From Strobilurus pachycystidiatus (Eukaryota; Basidiomycota; Agaricomycetes; Agaricales; Physalacriaceae), in the NCBI GenBank assembly GCA_019915135.1, contig JAHLMK010000009.1:1736001-1800000 (forward strand): DNA of 64,000 nt, read 5' to 3'. The notes under the pieces were generated by a model. That model was not told the DNA's origin. It made no database searches and saw only the letters and a program-made list of their open reading frames with translations. Made by a program: the position numbers and the translations under genes. Positions 56,201 to 64,000 of the stretch are shown here, in pieces. The stretch's first letter is position 1; each line of letters begins with the position of its first letter.

Positions 56201-58020
56201 AGCCTCTTCTTCTCTTCAAAACACCACGCCCACCCGTAGAACAGACGTGCACTCACCTTGATACTCATAAAACTCGGATCCAGGACACTCTGCAGACTCT
56301 CCTTGTACACCGGCATCTGGATCGTAATATGCGGGAGCACCTCCCTATCGGTGGTCGGAGGCGGAGCGGGGGGTTGGGCAGAGTAGTACTTGGAGTTGGT
56401 GTGGTAGTGCGCTATGGGGCCGATACTAAAGGCGGGTGTGAGTAAGGTAAGGGGAGGGAGGGAAACGAACCAGCACTCACGCCATCGACACATTCTGGAC
56501 GATCTGCAACGCAAAGAACAAGCTCACGCAATACAACAGCGGCAACACCGCCGCCAGCGCGAACCGCGTATACGTCTGGTCCAAGAACGTCTCCACCACG
56601 AGCTTCTTCACGCCGTTCCCGATGAACACCAGCGCCAGCCCCGCTGCCAAGCCGTTGTACAGCGGCGCGTAGAGCCGCGTCTTTCTCTCTCCTTCTCCTC
56701 CTTCCAGATCGTCCTTGCGCACAGATTGGACCCCGATCTTCTTCCCGTACCAATTCCTCTTCACCTTCACCTTCGTCTTCAACTCGGGACTCCCCCCTCC
56801 CATCCCTCCTGCCCCTACCCCGAATTGGCTTACACTAGCGTGGCTCTGGGATTGACTGACAGAGTCCGTCAAGGACCCCGAACGGGGCAGGAGCGACCCA
56901 GCGGTAGACGACGCCCCGCCCGCGCCGGGCCGGGAGCGCCAGAGGAGCTTGATGAGGCGGTCCTCGAAGTCCTGGCACGTGGGGATGATCGCGTCGAGCG
57001 ACGACGTGAACACGACGAGCACGCGTTCGTCCCTGCGAGGCGTCAGCGCAAGTCAAAGCCCAGAACAACAAATGCTCACCGAACAAACGCGGCACACTGC
57101 TCCTTGTCGGCTTGAGGGAGCATCAGCATCGTCTCGATGATCTGGATCCGCGTGTTCGCGTCCACGTAGATCGAGGTGGCGTCGGGCGGGACGTCTGCGA
57201 GCGCGGCGTGGACGGCGGCGGATCGGACCTGGGAGCGAGTGAGCAAATGGTAGAGGGGAAGGGGAGGGAGTAAGGAGAAGTGGGAAAGGGGAAGGGGACG
57301 GGGACACACACCTTAACAGCCACAACGGGGTTCAACTTCTGCACTGCAGCCTCGAACGGCTCGAGGTATACGTTCTCGTAGGGGAAGACGCGGAATTCTG
57401 GCGGGGCGTCGCTAACGCGGAGTGCGACGCCGGATCTGTGTGGGTGGGTGGGTTAGCGAGGACATTCGCGAACGGACGATTGAGGGATGGAAATGAGGCG
57501 AAGTTTGAGTCGGAAGCAGATTCCACTCGGGAGGAATAAGGCAATACGGAAGTGATAGAGATAGAGGCAAAACAGAATGATAGACAGGAAGATAGGCTGG
57601 TGATAGACGCAGAACAGAACGCATTGGTGCCGAGAACGGGATGCCGTCAGACGAACGTAAAGTGGGGAAGGAAGTGAGGTGATGTGATGTGGGGAGATTG
57701 GGAGGCGTGGAAAGCGCTCCGCCTCGTGGCAACACAACCCACAACCCACAGTGCGCCCCACCGAACAACGACATCGAACAGGCGGCCGACGAAAACATAC
57801 TTCCAGAAACCCGTAGCCCAGCACAACGCAATAAAACCGAACAAAAACCCAATCCAAAAGGACGCCCCGAAACCAAGTGGAAGACAACAAGAAGTAAAAA
57901 GGAAAAAGGAGGATGGAAAGCAACGCACGTCAGACTCTCCTCCTGCGGCCGGAACCACGCATCGCCCTGCGTCTGCTTGAAGATGTGGTGCAGCAGCGCG
58001 TCCCACCGGTCGTAGTCCAT
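53265..58020 (-). CDS. membrane family-2 glycosyltransferase (processive polysaccharide synthase type)
   Basis: About 13 exons from MDYDRWDALLHHIFKQ at 58,020 to a stop at 53,265-53,267. N-terminal helices (NGLAAGLALVFIGNGVKKLV, FALAAVLPLLYCVSLFFALQ) precede a GT2 catalytic domain. It has HITIQMPVYKESL (about 56,300-56,330), FKKASNMNYALALSL, the DxD motif ILLVDSDTIVPE (about 55,320-55,360), SNVSEDFDMALRLL (about 54,605-54,640, the TED-like base) and DDELNRWQKYAYGC (about 54,380-54,425, the QxxRW-like loop). Four or more C-terminal helices follow (SVTISIINYVLLGEM, GGLSIPVSQALLAHLFSYNI, WAVIFPLAVAVGCHILFPIV). The layout matches the conserved fungal GT2 group linked to hyphal growth and surface polysaccharide rather than the larger chitin synthases. 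Many introns have short purine-rich or poly-A tracts. A truncated relict lies at 14,533-15,590. Confidence 0.85.
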
Positions 58021-60614
58021 CTTGGCGCTTGGGTTTGGGGTTTATCGAGCGTGTTGGTGAGAGTGGTGAGTGCACGGTGGTGAGAGTGCGAGTAAGTGAG
58101 GGGTGATTAATAATCGGTCGGTCGGTCGTTTGAGCGTCCGTGCCGTGGGATGAGAGCGACGTTTAGTCGGTGCGTGGGTATGTATGGCAATCGAGAGCCG
58201 TTTGGGCGGGTGGGAGAGACCGCGGCGCCGAAGAGATAACGAGTTCGCGAGCTCTGGTCGTCGTCGTCGTCGTGTAAGCCGACGTAAGATTAGTAAAACG
58301 AAAGTGGTGCAACAACAAGGTGTGCGAACAAAGCAACCCAGGTCGTGGTGTGCGAACAGAAGCCCTGCCTTACTTTTCCTTATCGCGCCTCGGGCTTAGA
58401 CCCCTGACACTGGGTAGAAAATTGAACGTGGGAGGTCGACGTCATCGCGTCATCATCGAGCCCGAAACTCATATTGAAGTAACGAAACAGTAACGTTGGT
58501 TGCTATGGACTGGCCTGGGGTACGCGGAGGCAAATCCCCGACTCACGAAATCACTATCACTATCACTCGCAGAGGAAAATGACAGACGGGATGGATGGGA
58601 TGGGGGGCGGGCGACGTGCCAAGCCCACCCGCCCCCAGGAACGCAAAGGAATGGAAGCGCGCCCGAGCCGAGGCCCTGCGCACTGCGCACTCGCATCAAT
58701 CCATCGCTGCGTCCCTACTTTCGATCAAAATATCAACGGAATCTTCCATCCAGTGCGCGTCATCCGAAGTGCGTTGATTATTGGGTGCTCTTTCGTAAGG
58801 TTTCTCCGCGTACCGTACTGGGACCCCGTCCTCTCAAATTCTCCTTATGTAATATATACTACCAGAACTAGAACCCCAGCGCACGCACGCACTCCCACCA
58901 CGCACCCCGCAATCACCGCCAAATTAGCGTGAGATCGATTACTTCCACCGTCTCCGGTATCGCCTTGGGTCTCGCTGATTGCCGTGGACGTGGGTCGACG
59001 CCTATCATATTCACGGGCGTACTGTCCTACAGTATGATTAGTGCATACAGTACATACGTACGCTCCCTCGCGGCCTGCTACCTTTCGTGTGGCGTCCGAG
59101 TCCAATGGAAGGGCCGAGCCGCGGTAACCCAACCCTCCTTGACGTTGACAGGATCTGGATCTGGACTCGAGCTCACCTATCACTTGCCAGTGACAGGATC
59201 TGACACTACACCACGACAGACGGTATGGTGTGGCATCGTATGTGGCAGATCCCTCCGGGATGAGCTCGAGATTTGAGAGAGGCGGCCTAGAAAGTGAGCG
59301 AGCTGCAGTGACTTGAACTTGAACCGCGACTTACCCAAGCATAGTCCTTGCTGTTAGATGGGCCGTCCGCCTTGCCAGCAATGTGTCCCCCTGGACAGAT
59401 GGCATGCAGATCCCTCCGACGAGCCTAACAATCTTCGGTGGTCGCTGATTGCCGTGACGCCTATCACGCACAAGCAGGAATTGTGAGTAGCGTACCAGTA
59501 GCGTACCTCGGTCATTAGCGTTACTAGTATCGTATGCCACAGCGTCACGTACTAGGAGTGTACCTCGCAAACGCTACATACTTCACGCCTCGAATCTGAT
59601 GTAACAGTACGTATCGCGGCATGCTACCCGGCCGACTCGACACAAGGGATTACAACTTAGAAGCGAGCCGCGGTATCCCCTCAGGCTACTCGTTCTACTG
59701 TCAAGGGGCGCTGGCAACCCCCCAATTCTTGGACAGACGGCCAGCACTCGGAAAGCCTTGCTCGTTCTAGTGCACCCAAGCGGGTGAGTCTTATCCTCTG
59801 TGGCGTCCGGGGTCCCGCAGTTGACACGACTGTGAAGTCACACACGGAAGGGATTCGGAGCTCGGAATGCAGTTTGGAAGAAGCGAGGTTTGAGAGGACT
59901 CGGGGACTTGCTGTTTGACCTAGTACTAGGCTAGTGAGCGACCTCTTTTGTGTCCGAGTCGCGCGGCGACTTCTTCCTCCAAACGGAAAGCTGGTTCTCC
60001 TTCTTAACGGAAACATTGATACAAACATCAACCTTACAGAATGGCCCGCGGAGCTTCAACTCCGACGCCCGAGTCGTACTTCTTCATTCAACCCTGACCT
60101 GGACAGACGGGCATGGAGAGCCCTCCGATGTACGGTTTGTGAGAGAGGCGAACACATAGGTGTCTTGCCTAGAGGCTAGAGAGCGAACACCAAACCGATA
60201 GATCCTCACAACGTGCTACGCACCTAACAAGCTAGATGTCGTCGTAGATGGATCGGTCTCCTGTTCGTTCGCCTTGTTGGTGAGATTGATCGCCGAGCAC
60301 TTGAGTATTCACCTCAGCTAACCCTCATTGACAGGATCTGGACAGACGGCATAGAGATCCCTCCGCCGATGAAGTAAGTTCTTCTGACCTACAATCTTCC
60401 CCGAGCCCTCGATGTATGGACAATATTGGAGTGCGCGTGTGGTACTCAGCTCCAGCCCAGGCATATATTCTTCATTACAAGAAGGGTGAGTCTTCCACTT
60501 ATTGATTTCACAAGCCATTAAAGGGCAAGACATAACCACAAGGCAACCATCACCTCTCGGGTGGTGTGACGCACGCCGCACCTCACATCCGCGCACCGCA
60601 CCATCTCCCCCGCC
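58021..60614. other. gene-poor region with degenerate repeats
   Basis: The first 400 bases are the glycosyltransferase promoter. From about 59,145 to 60,370 a motif of the form GGACAGACGGCAT-x3-GAGATCCCTCCG recurs imperfectly at about 59,210-59,250, 59,390-59,420, 59,733, 60,101-60,130 and 60,329-60,365, sometimes preceded by TTGACAGGATCTGG. No coding frame is supported. Confidence 0.5.
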
Positions 60615-61234
60615 TAGGGATGTGCGGGCCAGGGCAGGGCTCTGAGCCCTCGCTAGGGCAGGGCTAAGGCCTAGCGAAACTCAAGCCCTGCCCTAAGCCT
60701 TGAGCCCTGTAGGGCAGGGCAGGGCTAGGGCTTAGCCCTAGGGCTTATGTGCGCCACACATAGTCCGACATACAACATCATATACATACTCTTCATGTAA
60801 TTATCTACTGCTACTGACATGTATTGACCTTGATTAGCATTCTAGTGTCTCTCTCAGCAATGAGACTCCCAGTAGAGTTGAGGAGGACTGTCCGAGACTC
60901 ACTGTCCCGATTCGGAATGAGAAAGTCGTGACAAATCACGTGACTGTTGGGGTTCCGAGCTCTCACAACCTCCAACTCGGTGCTGACTCTGGTTTTATTT
61001 CAGACGCCACAAGTTTGTATATGAGCTCAGATGAGAAGAACAGGTAATCAAAGTCTAAAATAGATGTATCAAGAGCTCCCTACTCACCGTCCCAGGCCTT
61101 CAGGCCCTAGGGCTCAGCCCCGGGCTCAAGGCCTACATAATCTCAGCCCCGGCCCTCGGCCCTCACCAAGGCAGGGCAGGGCAGGGCAGGTCAGGGCAGG
61201 GCCGAGGGCCTGAGCCCTGGCCCGCACATCCCTA
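60615..61234. mobile_element. hAT-like MITE, 620 bp
   Basis: Perfect 21-base terminal inverted repeats (TAGGGATGTGCGGGCCAGGG and one more base at each end) are flanked by an 8-bp direct duplication CCCCCGCC (60,607-60,614 and 61,235-61,242). The ends carry runs of AGGGC/GCCCT. There is no coding capacity. The 8-bp duplication and TIR style fit the hAT superfamily. Confidence 0.85.
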
Positions 61235-61280
61235 CCCCCGCCAGTAAAACAAGCCGGAAATGGAAAATTGGAACACTGTC

Positions 61281-62455
61281 TTAATCATCCGATCCAGACC
61301 ACATGCCGCCTTCGAAGTATTCCCGGTCCAAGGACTCTTTCTCCAGCCAATCGATGTACTCGAAGGTGTCAATTATATCTTGCAATGAGTCAAAAAAATC
61401 TGTCTTCATTGACGTGCCAGTCAACACAACTCACCTTGATAATCATGCTCTCCTGACTCCAATTGACGTCGAACCACCCTTTCAGCCCATGTCCAGCGAT
61501 ATTTCTGCATTGTTATGTCCTCTACTGCAACTTCGTATTTTGGCTTCGAATGAGTATATCCGTGCTCAAAGCCAGTCTGGGGGATATCATACCGGTCCCA
61601 TAGATCATTGCCAATGCAAGGGCTTGAAACGTACCCAGAACTATCTGAGCAATTGTATTCAAGCACAGCTTGGAGAGGGAGCTCGAAGGACTCAGACTGT
61701 ACAATTGGCAAGCCCCTCTCGTGATCACGGCTCATTAGTAGGATGACGGCAAGGCATGGAAACCCGGATACAGCATCACCAAATGCTTTAGAGTCCCAGT
61801 TGACTCCCGGCCAACCTACAGCGAGGTACTTCAGAGCAGGTGCCGATGTGGTAATCTTGCTCAGGAAAGCGTGCCACTCGCGTGGAACACCTCGCATTTC
61901 CCAGATGAGTAATCCTCGCAAGCAATGGAGACGTGAAAGCAGGCAATGCATACGACGTGAGGCGCTCTGGTCGACAGCCAGCAGCATCGAGGGCCTCCCA
62001 GATATAGGAAACGTCCTCGCCGGCCCGGGAGCCCTCCTGTTGGCGGAGAGTCACATCCTGCACAGCTGTACACGCCCGGAGGATGGAAGACACCAGGGCT
62101 TTGATAGGATCAGAATCAAGGTCAATGTATTCGTCTTCGGAGTGGAGAGTCTGGATCCAGAGCCGTTTCACGTAGGCCGCGAAAAAGTGGCTGCCCTTGG
62201 AAGCGAGCGCATAGTTCATTCTCTCAAGATACTCCTCCGAGTACTGAAGAATGACGAGTGTGTGGTAAAGGATGGGGTCAATGCTGCAGGGGCGTCAGTA
62301 GCAGTACATTACGTGGATCAGATACATAATGTCACTGACCAGGACTGGACCGAGCGCGAGACGCAAACCAGAGACAATGCAGTCTCCTGAGAGTCGTCTG
62401 CTGCTATTTTGAAGATCTCGAGCTCGAGCTCTAGAGGGAAATCAAACACGGACAT
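61281..62455 (-). CDS. F-box-like protein, probably frameshifted
   Basis: Exon 1 (62455-62340) reads MSVFDFPLELELEIFKIAAD and has an F-box-like VCVSRSVQSW. A 56-base intron follows, then IDPILYHTLVILQYSEEYLE continues the F-box pattern. The body is Leu-rich and helical (SHFFAAYVKRLWIQTLHSED). Near 61,905 the coding text switches frame, from SPLLARITHL to IWEMRGVPREWHAFLSKI, without a credible intron, suggesting a small deletion. The last exon (about 61,380-61,281) is entered through a GTGAGT donor and ends GGMWSGSDD. If the shift is real the gene is a pseudogene. Confidence 0.68.
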
Positions 62456-62649
62456 GATGGATCGTTGATAAGACACTGCCGTGGCGGTTTTGGGACTGCT
62501 TTAGAGTCACGGGGTAACCGTACAACAAGTCACTTAGTCGCCGGCATAGCTTTGGTTAACGCCCTCGACGCCCGCCGTGCTGCCGGCGCACCTCCATTTT
62601 GGTACGCCATACAGTCAATCTCCTCCGTTTCCAGTGAAGTCGAGAACAG

Positions 62650-64000
62650 GTCGAGTATTTATGAAGCACGCTCGTCCGGCATATCCTGCCGGGCTGATGC
62701 ATCACGTCAATAGTACAGCAGTCAGGTCCGATCACACTGACAGCAATATGTTCGCTGGCATCGCCTCGTGAGAACAGCTGTCTCTGCTTTGCCTCTTCCC
62801 ATCATGTCGACCTCCACGCCTAAAATTGTGCCCAAGCTGGATCCCGAGGAGTCAGACGCCGACAGCGATGATTGGTACACGGCTGCCGAGGACTCTGATG
62901 AGGACTCGGAACCGGATGTTTTTCGCGAGGAATTAGAGTCTGCGCGGGACGGGGACACCGCCGGCGTGCCAGTGATGAGGCTATGGTGCTGTGAGCTCCT
63001 CGTGCGCGCATCGAGGAATATGATTCACTGATACGCAGGCATCTAGATAAGAGCTGTAATTGTTTCGCTGTAGATGAAGCGAATGTTGACATGATCTTCA
63101 ATCTATTCGGCTGCATCCTCGACATGATAGGATTACCTTTTGAAGTTCTCCGATCTCCTCCAGATTGTTGCTGTGTACGTTGCTTGACGACTGTTTGGGA
63201 CGAGTATGACTGACCAACAGATAGCTGGAGGGCATATTGTTTGGATTTATTGCCTTGAAGTATCTCCTGTACACCGCCCAAGATCACAAGTTGAGATTGG
63301 TGAGCCGTACTGAAGAGGATTGGAATATAGTTTGTTCCTCGTGAGAAAGTCTCAATTAGTGTCAGAAGTCTGACTGAACACATAAATCAGGAGATTGTTC
63401 GACCACTTAACGGATACCACCTGGGACACCTGCCAAAATCTTTACGAATCTCGTTCGGCCAGCCTCTTCTTTCCTCAAATCATTCCCCTTGTTGTCCCAT
63501 GTTTTCACCAAATGAAAGTGCGCGTCGCGACGTTGGAGTCCCAGATAGCCAGGATCACACCTGAGGAGTCTGACACATCACTTGGCTTGAAGGATGCAGT
63601 GGGCATCGACTCTGTCCTGGGCTGTCTCGACGTTGCAGAGAGCATTGCAAAGATGCTCCCAGTTGTCGGTAACCTTGTTGAAGGAGCATGTGGAACTGTT
63701 AGAAAGATCATTGCAGCAGCGCAGGTTGGAGTTTCCTCTGAGAATGTAGAGACTGTGACTCATCTCAATCTCATAGAGTGCTAAATCAAACCAAGAGTTG
63801 TGCAAGTCTCTGGCTATGCATGCGGGAAATGTCACACTTGCAATCCTCAATGAACTTGCACGGTCGTCAAACTATCATGGTCCGCAACAAGTCGATTTGA
63901 GGATTATTAGGCTTCTCTCGTATGTGACTTGCACAGCACCTGCTTATAGCATCAAGCCTGACATTCAAATTAGCACTTTGGAGACAATTGAGACACATGT
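62650..64000 (+). repeat. right arm of the inverted duplication, cut by window end
   Basis: Mirror copy of about 50,650-52,430, including the upstream sequence with TTTGCCTCTTCCCATCATG. The divergence is scattered substitutions and small indels. Confidence 0.85.
62804..64000 (+). CDS. protein with MLKL/HeLo-like four-helix domain, copy 2 (partial)
   Basis: Starts MSTSTPKIVPKLDPEESDAD at 62,804 and runs off the window. Exons recognised: the acidic exon to about 62,990, a second exon (about 63,038-63,170) with CNCFAVDEANVDMIFNLFGC, a third (about 63,223-63,300) with LFGFIALKYLLYTAQDHKLR, and a fourth from about 63,390 (RLFDHLTDTTWDTCQNLYES) to IAESIAKM-type core LDVAESIAKMLPVVGNLVEG and KIIAAAQ. 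The next exon begins AKSNQELCKSLAMH at about 63,778. Unlike copy 1 it keeps the GTGAGC donor after the third exon, so it may be the intact gene. Likely role as for copy 1: a four-helix signalling or membrane-acting domain. Confidence 0.65.

Noticed and set aside
53265..58020. Chitin synthase as the identity of the large GT2 gene
   Set aside because: The motifs do not match the chitin synthase signature set: the loop reads DDELNRW rather than the QRRRW block, and the C-terminal layout differs. The family-2 polysaccharide-synthase call fits better.
60600..61260. CRISPR-like or bacterial repeat structure
   Set aside because: The GGGCA/GCCCT repeats are the body of the hAT-like MITE with proper inverted ends and duplication.

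Overview
The window is fungal nuclear DNA, most likely from an Agaricomycete (mushroom-forming Basidiomycota). The reasons are genes cut by many GT-AG introns of about 45-60 bases, a KDZ-type DNA transposase with a CxC2 cysteine cluster, a chromodomain-bearing Ty3/gypsy element, F-box genes and wood/plant-decay type enzymes. No operons are present; all exon models here are read by eye from frame continuity and splice signals.

Left flank (1-15.7 kb): ordinary chromosomal genes. These are a rhamnogalacturonan acetylesterase, a two-domain fasciclin (FAS1) protein, a half-size ABC transporter, an F-box protein, several hypotheticals, and a scrambled, truncated pseudogene copy of the family-2 glycosyltransferase whose full gene lies at 53.3-58.0 kb.

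Centre (15,695-49,869): a nested pair of transposons. The outer one is a Ty3/gypsy retrotransposon with two 256-bp LTRs that look identical and a 5-bp target duplication (CTGGA). The inner one is a 24,362-bp KDZ-type DNA transposon (18,815-43,176) flanked by an 8-bp target duplication (GCCTTTTG). It has imperfect ~45-bp terminal inverted repeats and subterminal arrays of a CGTGGCTACGCGTAGC-like motif. Removing it with one duplication copy rejoins the gypsy gag-pol into a single open frame of 3,048 codons, which fixes the boundaries and the order of events.

The KDZ element carries its transposase (35.8-39.7 kb, with an apparent +1/-1 frameshift pair) and about a dozen passenger genes. Most lie on the opposite strand: an Spt5-like NGN/KOW protein (846 aa), two paralogous 5-exon coiled-coil proteins (290 and 293 aa), a large nuclear-type protein with Lys/Ser-rich tail, a zinc-cluster protein, several 125-163 aa proteins, a Gly-rich protein and a four-helix membrane protein. 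This cargo block is the most interesting content of the window.

Right flank (49.9-64 kb): a multi-helix family-2 glycosyltransferase gene, a 620-bp hAT-like MITE with 8-bp target duplication, an F-box-like gene with a likely frameshift, and an inverted duplication of a gene resembling the four-helix-bundle N-terminal domains of fungal NLR/MLKL-like proteins (50.7-52.3 kb and 62.8-64 kb, the latter cut by the window edge).
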